From Lentisphaeria bacterium UBA1724 (GTDB lineage Bacteria > Verrucomicrobiota > Lentisphaeria > Oligosphaerales > Oligosphaeraceae): a stretch of 17,529 nt of DNA. This document shows, piece by piece, positions 1 to 7,497 of the stretch. The DNA lies in NCBI GenBank assembly GCA_002315885.1, contig DCIO01000083.1, positions 9,467 to 26,995 on the forward strand. The letters run 5' to 3'. The position numbers and the translations under genes were made by a program. Position 1 is the first letter of the stretch, and every line of letters starts with the position of its first letter. Below the pieces are notes generated by a model that searched no databases, was not told where the DNA came from, and saw nothing but the letters and a program-made list of their open reading frames with translations.

Positions 1-85
1 TACACGAGGGGCGCACCTACGGGCGCCTGGCGGCGCCATCGGGTAGGGTAAAGTTTAGATTCGGCATTATATTCCCGAATTACTT
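1..85 (+). promoter_or_regulatory. Leader region of the acyl-CoA synthetase gene, possible -10 box
   Basis: This short stretch before the first gene contains GGCGCC repeated at close range and a TATATT hexamer at 68-73 that could be a -10 box. No convincing -35 box is visible. If the -10 is real, transcription would start only a few bases before the ATG at 86, giving a nearly leaderless mRNA. There is no SD sequence before that ATG. A similar ATTATATT string precedes rnpB. The first ~50 bases could also be the end of an upstream gene cut by the window edge, but no reading frame stands out. Promoter assignment is weak inference. Confidence 0.25.
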
Positions 86-1933
86 ATGGAAGCCAGTAAA
101 CATTTAAGCATTGCGTTTGCCGAGTCGTGTATCAAGAACAACAGCCGTGTGTTTTTGAAGGCCTCGGATGGTAAGGATTTGCATTGTTCCTCCTTTGGAC
201 AGGTCTATGCGGATGTGCAGGCGTGGGCGGACTATTTCCGTGCGCACGGTGTCGGCCCTGGGGAGCGTGTGGCGGCGATTTCGGCCAAATGCGCGCATCA
301 TTTCCGTTTCTTCTTTGCCTGTTGGCAGTTAGGTGCCATTGCGGTGCCGGTCTGCGAGACTCTGGGCAACGAGGAGATGGCCTTTGTCTTGAAGGACTGC
401 GCTCCGAAACTGGTTCTGGCTTCCGATACCTATTTGAAGAAAGCCCAGGAGACCGCGGGGGATTTCCCTGTGGTGGATTGGGATACCCTGCCGTTGGGCA
501 AAGAGCCCGTCACCCCCGATATGAATGCGGTGAAGGAGCCATACGCCACTCACGAAGAGTCGATGGAGAGCATCGCGGTCTTGATTTACACCTCGGGTTC
601 CACGGGATTGCCCAAAGGCGTTATGCTGAGCCAGGGAAATCTGTGGTGGAATCTGGACAGCGCGCTGCACGCATTCTCGGTCACAGCCTCAGATACGCTG
701 GTTTCCCTGCTGCCCTACTGGCATGCCTACGCGTTGACTTGCGAGGTCCTGACCACGGCCACCACCGGCGCATCCTGCGTCCTGGCCCATGGCATTGCGG
801 ACTTCTCCCGAAATATCTCGAAGTTCCAGCCCACGCTGATGCTGGTGGTGCCCCGCATCCTGGATATGCTGATGGGCGCCATCCGCAAGAAGATCGATGC
901 GTTGCCTCCCAAGCGCAAAAAGCTCATCGACAACGCGATTTATAACGCAAGCCGGATTTTCACCGCGGGCAAGAAGTGGAATGGCGGTATCTTCCGCATG
1001 ATTTACCATTACTGTTTCTATGATCCGCTGGTCTTCCGGAAATTCCGCCAGGGGCTGGGTGGAAAGATGCGCTTCTTTGTGGCGGGGGGGGCGCCCCTGG
1101 ATCTGGATGTCCAGAGCTTCTATAGCTTCCTGGGAATTCCGGTTTTGCAGGGCTATGGGCTGACCGAAGCCGCACCCGTGGTCTCTTCCAACCAGATTGA
1201 CGATTACCGTCTGGGGTCCTGCGGCCATTTCATGGATTGGCTGTCTCCCGAGAATGGCGGTGATTTTACCTTCAAGGATGAGGAAGGCAACTTCGGCAAG
1301 GAGCTCCGTGGGCAGCTGTTGGTGAAAGGTAAGTGTGTGATGAAGGGCTACTGGAATCACACGGATGCCTCTGCCAAGACCATGGAGAATGGCTTCCTGA
1401 ATACGGGTGATGTGGCGCATTTGGACAAGGATGGATACCTCTTCATCCATGGGCGCAACAGCAACATGATTGTGACCTACGGCGGCGAGAAGTTGCATCC
1501 CGAAGCCATTGAGGACGCGGTGAAGACCTCCTCGATGATTAGCGAGGCAATCGTGATTGGCGAGAAGTGCAAGAGCGTCTATGTGTGCGTGAATGTCCCC
1601 GAGGACATTCGCAAGGCCCACGATGCCGAGGAACTCCACAAGCTTCTGAAGGCGGAAGTCCAGGCGAAGACCGCGGATTTGACCAGCTACATGAAGCCGA
1701 AGGACGTGCTGGTGCTGCCGGATTTCTCTGTGGCAGACGGCACCATGACCGCCACGCTGAAAGTCCGTCGCTTCAAGATCAAGGAGCTCTATCGCGAGCA
1801 GATTGAGGCATTCCTCCAGCAGAATGGCGAGGAGATTGCCACCAAGAAGGACTTGGTGATTCCCTCCAGCCGCATTGTGGAGTCCCTGGGCAAGGGCGAT
1901 GTGGTCATCGGCGTCAACAACACTCTCAAGTAA
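86..1933 (+). CDS. AMP-forming acyl-CoA synthetase (long-chain fatty acid-CoA ligase type)
   Basis: A 615-residue member of the ANL adenylating superfamily. These enzymes activate a carboxylic acid with ATP to an acyl-adenylate and transfer it to CoA or another thiol. Visible motifs in order: P-loop-like YTSGSTGLPKG at 168-178, YGLTE at 357-361, TGD at 440-442 (ribose-binding Asp), GRNSNMIVTYGGEKLHPEAIE-type hinge region from 457, and a C-terminal TLKVRRFK segment near 580 where the catalytic lysine is expected. Length and the large N-terminal part fit the long-chain fatty acyl-CoA ligase (FadD/FadD15-like) group. An acyl-ACP synthetase or another carboxylate substrate cannot be excluded. The ATG at 86 is the first in frame and has no SD. 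prfB begins only 9 nt after the stop, so the two are probably co-transcribed. It is presumably cytoplasmic or loosely membrane-associated, with no signal peptide or membrane segment seen. Confidence 0.85.
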   Translation: MEASKHLSIAFAESCIKNNSRVFLKASDGKDLHCSSFGQVYADVQAWADYFRAHGVGPGERVAAISAKCAHHFRFFFACWQLGAIAVPVCETLGNEEMAFVLKDCAPKLVLASDTYLKKAQETAGDFPVVDWDTLPLGKEPVTPDMNAVKEPYATHEESMESIAVLIYTSGSTGLPKGVMLSQGNLWWNLDSALHAFSVTASDTLVSLLPYWHAYALTCEVLTTATTGASCVLAHGIADFSRNISKFQPTLMLVVPRILDMLMGAIRKKIDALPPKRKKLIDNAIYNASRIFTAGKKWNGGIFRMIYHYCFYDPLVFRKFRQGLGGKMRFFVAGGAPLDLDVQSFYSFLGIPVLQGYGLTEAAPVVSSNQIDDYRLGSCGHFMDWLSPENGGDFTFKDEEGNFGKELRGQLLVKGKCVMKGYWNHTDASAKTMENGFLNTGDVAHLDKDGYLFIHGRNSNMIVTYGGEKLHPEAIEDAVKTSSMISEAIVIGEKCKSVYVCVNVPEDIRKAHDAEELHKLLKAEVQAKTADLTSYMKPKDVLVLPDFSVADGTMTATLKVRRFKIKELYREQIEAFLQQNGEEIATKKDLVIPSSRIVESLGKGDVVIGVNNTLK

Positions 1934-1942
1934 TCGACTACC

Positions 1943-3080
1943 ATGATGACCCGTGAAGAATTGCAAAGCAAAGTGTCCGCTACGGTTTCCCGTGTGGAAC
2001 ACTTGAGGGGGTATCTTTGACGTCGCCGGCAAGCGCGAACGTCTAGATTTGCTTCAGGCTACCATGACTCGTCCCGACTTCTGGGATTCCCGTGAGAAAT
2101 CCCAGCCGATTGTGGATGAAGTCAGCCGTCTGAAAAATACCCTGGATCCCTTCCAGAAGGTGGTTTCCCAGAGCGAAGACCTGGCGACTCTGGCGGAATT
2201 GGCTGCGGAAGAGGGCGACCAGTCGCCACTCTACGAGGAGGCCGAGAGCGCATTCGTCGAGTTGGAGGCCGCCCTGGACCGCCTGGAGTTGGTCAGTTTT
2301 CTCTCTGGCAAGATGGATGGCAAGAACGCCATCATTACCATCCGCGCGGGGGCAGGCGGCACCGAGTCCTGCGACTGGTGCGGGATGCTGGAGCGCATGT
2401 ACCTGCATTGGTTCGACCGGCGGGGCTTCGGATTCCTGGTGAATGACATGCAGCTGGGGGAAGAGGCCGGCATCAAGGTCATGACCATGACTGTCACCGG
2501 CGAATTCGCCTACGGATACCTGAAATCAGAAAAGGGCGTCCATCGGCTGGTGCGCATTTCGCCCTTTGACGCCAACAAGCGCCGCCATACCTCTTTCTGC
2601 TCCGTGGATGTGCTTCCGCAGGTGGACGACGACATCGACATCGTCATCAACGAAAAGGACCTCCGTGTGGATACTTACCACTCCTCCGGTGCGGGTGGAC
2701 AGCACATCAACAAGACTTCCTCCGCGGTGCGGTTGACACACTTGCCCACGGGCATCGTGGTGGCGTCCCAGTCGGAACGCTCCCAGCACCAGAACCGCGA
2801 AATCGCCATGAATCTGCTCCGCGCTCGGTTGTACCAGATCGAGGAGGACAAGCGCACGGCGGCCATTCAGCAGGCCGATGCGGAGAAGGGCGACAACGCC
2901 TGGGGCAACCAGATCCGCTCTTACGTCCTCCAGCCCTACCAGCTGGTGAAGGACCTGCGCACGGGCCACGAGACTTCCAATGTCTCCGCAGTGCTGGATG
3001 GCGACCTGGATCCCTTCATCAACGCCTATCTCCGGATGGGCGCCCCTACCAAGAACGCCTTCCGTGATAACGCGGAGTAG
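1943..3080 (+). CDS. prfB: Peptide chain release factor 2 with programmed +1 frameshift
   Basis: RF2 recognises UAA and UGA stop codons and triggers hydrolysis of peptidyl-tRNA on the ribosome. The gene is in two frames. The 0-frame starts at ATG 1943 (a second ATG follows at 1946), runs 25 codons and reaches an in-frame TGA at 2018-2020. The rest is read in +1 from GAC at 2019. The shifted product is about 378 residues, against 365 in E. coli. The codon-recognition tripeptide SPF falls at about 206-208 and the catalytic GGQ at about 251-253, within one residue of the E. coli numbering, which confirms that both parts belong together. The C-terminus has a short extra tail (APTKNAFRDNAE). The start has no SD. 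The stop lies 90 nt before tkt. A caller that ignores frameshifting would start this gene late, for example at TTG 2049, and lose about 35 residues. Confidence 0.97.
2006..2021 (+). promoter_or_regulatory. prfB: RF2 autoregulatory +1 frameshift site
   Basis: The sequence AGGGGGTATCTTTGAC contains an internal SD-like AGGGGG (2006-2011), a 3-nt spacer TAT, the slippery CTT (2015-2017), the in-frame stop TGA (2018-2020) and the following C. It matches the canonical E. coli prfB site base for base over this core. When RF2 is scarce, termination at the poor UGA-C context is slow, peptidyl-tRNA-Leu slips from CUU to UUU and translation continues in +1, making more RF2. Mechanism is established knowledge; the site is read directly. 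Confidence 0.97.
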
Positions 3081-3170
3081 GAGTTTTCCCAAGATTTTTT
3101 CTTTACGTTTCCCGCATTCAAGAACACCCCCCAAAAAAATTAACCAAATCATCAAGGAGCTCAAAGGAAA
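3081..3170 (+). promoter_or_regulatory. tkt leader with SD sequence
   Basis: The 90-nt gap between prfB and tkt holds an AAGGAG at 3154-3159, 11 nt before the tkt ATG at 3171, and a second purine run AAAGGA at 3163-3168. This is the clearest SD signal of any gene start in the window. The gap is otherwise A/T and C rich (runs of T near 3096 and of C then A near 3127-3137). There is no stem-loop terminator after prfB, and I see no convincing -35/-10 pair. Confidence 0.5.
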
Positions 3171-5168
3171 ATGAGTTGCTGCTGCAAGAACAAGGAAGTC
3201 TTCAAGAAGTCCGTCAATACCGTCCGTCTGCTGGCTGCCGATGGTGTCCAGAAGGCCAATTCCGGCCATCCCGGCATGCCCATGGGCAGCGCTGACATGG
3301 CATTCACCCTGTGGGCCAAGTTCCTCCGCTTCGATCCCAAGCGCCCCGACTGGATTGGCCGCGACCGTTTTGTGCTGAGTGCGGGCCATGGCTCCATGCT
3401 GATCTACTCCCTGCTGCACATGTTCGGTTACGATGTCAGCATCAAGGATCTGCAGAACTTCCGTCAGCTGGGCAGCAAGACCCCCGGCCATCCCGAGCAC
3501 GGCCACACCGCTGGTGTTGAAGTCACCACTGGCCCTCTGGCATCCGGTCTGGCCAGCGCCGTTGGTATGGCGATTGGTCTGAAGCAGCTGGCCGCCCGTA
3601 TCGGCGCTCCCGAGGAGCTCTTCAAGCAGCAGAAGGTCTATGTGATGTCCGGTGACGGCTGCATCATGGAAGGTACCAGCCACGAGGCATGCTCTCTGGC
3701 GGGCCACCTGAAGCTGAACAACCTGATTCTCTTCTACGATGACAACAAGATCACCATCGAGGGCAGCACCTCCCTGGCCATGAGCGAAGACGTGGGCGCG
3801 CGTTTTGCCTCCTACGGCTGGAATGTCCTGAAGATCAATGGCCAGTGCCCCAAGCAGATCCAGGCCGCCATCACTCTGGCTCAGGCCTCCAAGGACAAAC
3901 CCACCATCATCATCGGTTCCACCACCATCGGCTACGGCGCACCCACTCTGGCTGGCACTGCCAAGTCCCACGGCGCGCCTCTGGGCGAAGATGAGCTGAA
4001 GGCCGCCAAGGTCGCGTTGGGCTTCGATCCCGAGAAGTCCTTCGTGGTTCCCGCGGATGTGAAGAAGTTCTGCGCCGAGTGCGTTGCCGAGAAGCAGGCC
4101 GCCGCCGCTGAATGGGATGCACAGTTCGAGGCCTGGAAGAAGTCCAACAAGGAAGGCAAGAAGCTCCTGGATGCCATCCTGAAGAAGGCCATCCCCGCCG
4201 ATCTGGAGAAGCAGCTGCTGGCCGCCGTTCCCGAAAAGGATATGGCTTCCCGCGCGTCCTCCGGCGCCATGCTGCAGGTGATCTCCAAGCTGGTTCCCGC
4301 CGTCGTGGGCGGTTCCGCCGACTTGGCTCCCAGCAACAACACCTACATGAAGGAAGCAGGCGACTTCTCCGCCGAGAACCGCGCTGGCCGTAACTTCCAC
4401 TTCGGTATCCGCGAGCTGGGCATGGGCCTGGTCTGCAATGGTCTGGCTCTGACCTACGCGCTGCCCTTCAGCGCCACCTTCATGGTCTTCTCCGACTACA
4501 TGAAGCCCGCCATCCGTCTGGCCGCCATCCAGAAGCTCCACGAGGTCTATGTCTTCACCCACGACTCCTACGCAGTCGGCGAAGACGGCGCCACCCACGA
4601 ACCCATCGAACAGCTGGCTATGTTCCGTAGCATCCCTGGCGTGACTCTGCTGCGTCCCGCCGAGTCCCACGAAGTCGCGCTGGCCTGGGCATACGCTCTG
4701 CGCGCCGACCATCCCGTGGTCCTCTCCCTGACCCGCCAGAATCTGCCCAACCTGCCCGCCGACGTGGTGAAGAAGATGGATGTCTCCAAGGGCGCATACG
4801 TGGTCTCCTCCGACGCCAACTTCGAGGTCATCCTCATCGGTTCCGGCTCCGAGCTGGCCGCCTGCGTGGCTACCGCCGAGGCACTCCGCGCCAAGGGCAA
4901 GAAGGTCCGCGTGGTCTCCATGCCCTCTTGGGATCTCTTCGAGGCCCAGAGCGACAAGTACAAGGAGAGCGTCCTGCCCAAGAAGTGCACCAAGCGCGTG
5001 GCCGTGGAAGCCGCCTGCACCATGGGCTGGAGCAAGTACGTGGGTTGCCAGGGACTGGTCATCGGTCTCGACCACTTCGGCGAGTCCGCACCCTATAAGG
5101 TCCTGGCTGACAAGTATGGCTTCACTCCCGAAAAGGTGACCGCCGCGGTGGAAGCGTACCTGAAGTAA
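3171..5168 (+). CDS. tkt: Transketolase
   Basis: A 665-residue thiamine-diphosphate enzyme that moves two-carbon ketol units between sugar phosphates in the non-oxidative pentose phosphate pathway. The length is typical for full-length transketolase (about 660-670), so it is not the split archaeal-type form. Visible motifs: SGHPGMPMG at 31-39, HGSM at 73-76, the ThDP/metal site GDGCIMEG at 161-168 with DDNKITIEG at 190-198, GIRELGMG at 412-419 (catalytic Glu 415), and HDSYAVGEDGATHEP further on, as in the cofactor and substrate pocket. The codons are strongly biased to CTG, CCC, GGC and AAG, more than in the neighbours, as expected for high expression. It also has the best SD in the window. 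The N-terminus carries an odd MSCCCKNK with three consecutive cysteines. A strong terminator follows the stop. Confidence 0.97.
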   Translation: MSCCCKNKEVFKKSVNTVRLLAADGVQKANSGHPGMPMGSADMAFTLWAKFLRFDPKRPDWIGRDRFVLSAGHGSMLIYSLLHMFGYDVSIKDLQNFRQLGSKTPGHPEHGHTAGVEVTTGPLASGLASAVGMAIGLKQLAARIGAPEELFKQQKVYVMSGDGCIMEGTSHEACSLAGHLKLNNLILFYDDNKITIEGSTSLAMSEDVGARFASYGWNVLKINGQCPKQIQAAITLAQASKDKPTIIIGSTTIGYGAPTLAGTAKSHGAPLGEDELKAAKVALGFDPEKSFVVPADVKKFCAECVAEKQAAAAEWDAQFEAWKKSNKEGKKLLDAILKKAIPADLEKQLLAAVPEKDMASRASSGAMLQVISKLVPAVVGGSADLAPSNNTYMKEAGDFSAENRAGRNFHFGIRELGMGLVCNGLALTYALPFSATFMVFSDYMKPAIRLAAIQKLHEVYVFTHDSYAVGEDGATHEPIEQLAMFRSIPGVTLLRPAESHEVALAWAYALRADHPVVLSLTRQNLPNLPADVVKKMDVSKGAYVVSSDANFEVILIGSGSELAACVATAEALRAKGKKVRVVSMPSWDLFEAQSDKYKESVLPKKCTKRVAVEAACTMGWSKYVGCQGLVIGLDHFGESAPYKVLADKYGFTPEKVTAAVEAYLK

Positions 5169-5185
5169 AGAGACCCAAGAGACAC

Positions 5186-5230
5186 AAGGGACCAAAGGGA
5201 CGAAAGACCCTTTGGTCCCTTTTTTGTTTT
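5186..5230 (+). terminator. Strong intrinsic terminator after tkt
   Basis: A perfect 14-bp stem pairs 5186-5199 (AAGGGACCAAAGGG) with 5208-5221 (CCCTTTGGTCCCTT) around an 8-nt loop and runs straight into TTTTTTGTTTT. It begins 18 nt after the tkt stop. This is a classic Rho-independent terminator and separates tkt from rnpB. Confidence 0.93.
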
Positions 5231-5282
5231 TGGGGAGGCAGTTAGGCCGGTAGCCTGTAGGGGCCGTCCTGCAAATTCAGAT

Positions 5283-5288
5283 TATATT
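5283..5288 (+). promoter_or_regulatory. Possible -10 box of rnpB
   Basis: TATATT lies about 5-7 nt before the expected 5' end of the RNase P RNA, in the 60-nt gap after the tkt terminator. A promoter is needed here because the upstream terminator is strong. No good -35 hexamer is seen 16-18 nt upstream, so the assignment rests on position and the hexamer alone. Confidence 0.35.
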
Positions 5289-5291
5289 ATC

Positions 5292-5660
5292 CAAGTGGAC
5301 AGCGACAGACGGCTGCTCCGATGCAAATCGGGGAGGAAAGTCCAGACACCACAGGGCAGGAAGTCCAGTTGAAAGGCTGGGTATCGCGGGGTGATCCCGC
5401 GGTCAGGATAGCGCAACAGAGAACAGACCGCCGGCGCGAGTCGGCAAGGGTGAAACTGGCGGGGTAAGAGCCCACCGCTCCTTTCTGTAAAGTGAGGAGG
5501 CATGGCAAGCCCCTTCCGGTGCAAGACCAAATAGGGAACGAGACGCGGCCCGCGTCGCGCGCAAGCACAGTTCCGGGTATCGGTCGCGTTAGATGAATGG
5601 TCGTCGGCCGCGCTTTCGGGCGTGGTGCACAGAATCTGGCTTATCGTCCTGTCCACTTTT
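5292..5660 (+). ncRNA. rnpB: RNase P RNA (bacterial type A-like)
   Basis: This is the catalytic RNA of ribonuclease P, which removes 5' leaders from pre-tRNAs. The ends pair as P1: AAGTGGACAG (5293-5302) with CTGTCCACTT (5649-5658). A CCGAT-GCAA-ATCGG hairpin fits P3. The conserved core GAGGAAAGTCC pairs with ACAGAATCTGGCTTAT near the 3' end to form P4, including the expected bulged U; the pairs differ from E. coli but stay complementary. Other conserved blocks are ACAGAGAACAGACCGCC, GGGTGAAACTGGCGGGGTAAGAGCCCACCG, GCAAGACCAAATAGG and AGATGAATGGTCG. A CCGCGC-TTTC-GGGCGTGG hairpin (5608-5625) sits where P19 occurs in many bacteria but not in E. coli. The L15-like loop reads GGCAA rather than GGTAA. 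Length (about 366 nt) is typical. No protein frame explains the region. ptsI follows after 29 nt. Confidence 0.97.
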
Positions 5661-5687
5661 TCCATTTCACTCCATCTCGAATCCACC

Positions 5688-7496
5688 ATGCCAGAGAGCA
5701 AGAACGCAACCGCGAATTCCGCCGCATATAGCAGCGACGCAGGCTATCAGTATGGCACGCCGATTGTGCCTGGTGTCTGCTACGGTCGTTGCGTGCTTTT
5801 GGCAGGGGATGACGCATTGAAGAATGCGAAGTTGGTCCGTTCGGAGGATGTCTCTGCGGAGAAGCAGAAGTTATTGGACGCAGTGGAGGCGGTGCGTGTC
5901 TCCATGCAATTCAGTGCCCACCAGGTGATGGAGGTGCTCACGGAAGCCGACGAGAGCATGTTCCAGATGTATGAGAGCCTCCTGGATGACTGCACTCTCC
6001 ACGAACGCATCGAAAAATTCCTGGACGACCGCTGGACACTCTCTTCGGCGCTGGCTTTGGCATCTCAGTCCTTCCAGGAAGAATTCCAGTCCATCGAGGA
6101 CGACTATCTCCGGGCGCGTCTCCTGGATGTGCAGGATATCCTCCTGCGGGTGCTGGATGCGGCCCGTAATGCAGACGAATCGGTCCGTGCAAACGAATCA
6201 CTTCCGAAGGACAGCACCACGCCGATTGTGCTGGTGGCGCGGGAGCTCTTCCCGTCCCAGTTCCTCTCCTTGCCCCTGAAATCCATCTGTGGAATTGTCT
6301 GCGAGACTGGCGGTTCCACCAGCCATGCGGCGATTTTAGCCAAAGCGCTGAAGATTCCGATGATGGTGGATGTGCCCAATGTGCAGAATCGTGTGACGGT
6401 GAAGGACAAGCTCCTGGTGGATTGCCGTTCTGGGTGGTGTTTCCTGAACCCCAATGCCCATCTGCTACGGGAGTATAAGCTTGCCATCAACATCAGCCGA
6501 CGCAATCGCCTGGCGCCCACCGCGTCACAGGACATCGCCTTGGATGACAGCCCTGCCACACTGGACGGCACCGTCATCAAGCTCTGCGGCAATGTGACGT
6601 TATTCAGCGAGATTCCCGCTTTGCGTGCGGCTGGCATTGAGGAGATTGGCCTCTATCGCACGGAATTCATGTTCCTGATTCGGAATGCGATGCCGGACGA
6701 GGATACGCAGTGCAAGGTCCTTACGCGTCTCATCGAGGGGGCCAATGGTGCTCCCGTGGTAATCCGCGCGCTGGATGTTGGTGGCGACAAGCCGCTGCCG
6801 TATTTCCAGTGGGACAAGGAGCTCAATCCCTCCCTGGGCTGGCGTGGTCTCCGTTTCCTCCTGACCAACAACGAATTGGTTCAGACCCATATCCGCGCGA
6901 TTCTGCGTGCGGCGGCGGGGCGGAAGAATGTGAAGTTGCTCTTCCCGATGGTCTCGGATGTCTACGATATCCAGTGCGCCAAGAAGATGGTGCGGGAGGC
7001 CCAGGGCTCTCTTGCCGCTGACGGCATGAAATACGGCAATCCGCCCATCGGGATGATGCTGGAGATGCCCAGCGCGGTGCTGGCATTGGACCGTATTCTT
7101 CCCGAGGTGGATTTTGTCAGCATTGGCACCAACGACTTGGTGCAGTATCTCTTTGCGGTGGACCGTGGCAACAGCCGTGTCAACCAGTGGTATCAGCAAT
7201 GCCATCCGATTGTCATCCGCCTACTGGGCAAGATTTGCCAGACCATGTCGAAATTCCCTGACAAGGACCTGGAAATCTGCGGCGAGATGGGTGCGAATAT
7301 CTCCGTGCTTCCTGCGTTGATCGGCGCTGGATTGCGGAAATTCTCCATGAATCCCAATGCGGTGCCCAATATCCGCGCGCTGATTCGGAAGGTCCGCCTG
7401 GATGACTGCGTGGAGCTCTATGAGCAGGCCTGCGAGGCAAATACCGCCAGTCAGGTCAAGCGGATTTTGGACGATTTCATGGAGTCCGTGAAGTAG
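5688..7496 (+). CDS. ptsI: Phosphoenolpyruvate-protein phosphotransferase (PTS enzyme I)
   Basis: A 602-residue protein that takes phosphate from PEP onto a histidine and passes it to HPr at the head of the phosphotransferase system. The N-terminal half has the HPr-binding helical region and the swivelling phosphohistidine domain with GGSTSHAAILAKAL at 208-221 (His 213 phosphorylated). The C-terminal PEP-binding barrel shows YRTEF (323-327), ALDVGGDKPLPYF (361-373), MLEMPSA (457-463), SIGTNDLVQY (478-487), VDRGN (491-495) and ICGEMG with Cys 531. There is no GAF domain, so this is EI rather than the nitrogen-type PtsP. I chose ATG 5688, because an upstream GTG frame would run into rnpB. The N-terminus is about 20 residues longer than usual and polar. 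No SD is visible, and no ptsH or EII gene is nearby. dusB starts 1 nt after the stop. Confidence 0.95.
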   Translation: MPESKNATANSAAYSSDAGYQYGTPIVPGVCYGRCVLLAGDDALKNAKLVRSEDVSAEKQKLLDAVEAVRVSMQFSAHQVMEVLTEADESMFQMYESLLDDCTLHERIEKFLDDRWTLSSALALASQSFQEEFQSIEDDYLRARLLDVQDILLRVLDAARNADESVRANESLPKDSTTPIVLVARELFPSQFLSLPLKSICGIVCETGGSTSHAAILAKALKIPMMVDVPNVQNRVTVKDKLLVDCRSGWCFLNPNAHLLREYKLAINISRRNRLAPTASQDIALDDSPATLDGTVIKLCGNVTLFSEIPALRAAGIEEIGLYRTEFMFLIRNAMPDEDTQCKVLTRLIEGANGAPVVIRALDVGGDKPLPYFQWDKELNPSLGWRGLRFLLTNNELVQTHIRAILRAAAGRKNVKLLFPMVSDVYDIQCAKKMVREAQGSLAADGMKYGNPPIGMMLEMPSAVLALDRILPEVDFVSIGTNDLVQYLFAVDRGNSRVNQWYQQCHPIVIRLLGKICQTMSKFPDKDLEICGEMGANISVLPALIGAGLRKFSMNPNAVPNIRALIRKVRLDDCVELYEQACEANTASQVKRILDDFMESVK

Positions 7497-7497
7497 C

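Noticed and set aside
1..51. C-terminal end of an upstream plus-strand gene
   Set aside because: All frames are open for a short distance only, and none shows a recognisable protein end; too short to support.
689..2032. 447-residue minus-strand frame opposite the acyl-CoA synthetase
   Set aside because: Antisense shadow; histidine- and glutamine-rich with no domain.
2526..5195. 889-residue open frame on the minus strand opposite prfB and tkt
   Set aside because: It is antisense to two unmistakable genes; the composition (H, G, Q, V, L rich) and strong codon bias of tkt explain a long open shadow frame. No known domain is visible.
5622..5687. GTG start giving ptsI 22 more residues
   Set aside because: That start lies inside the 3' part of the RNase P RNA; ATG 5688 is more plausible.
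5282..5701. Protein-coding frames across 5282-5701
   Set aside because: The region is fully explained by RNase P RNA with P1, P3 and P4 pairing.
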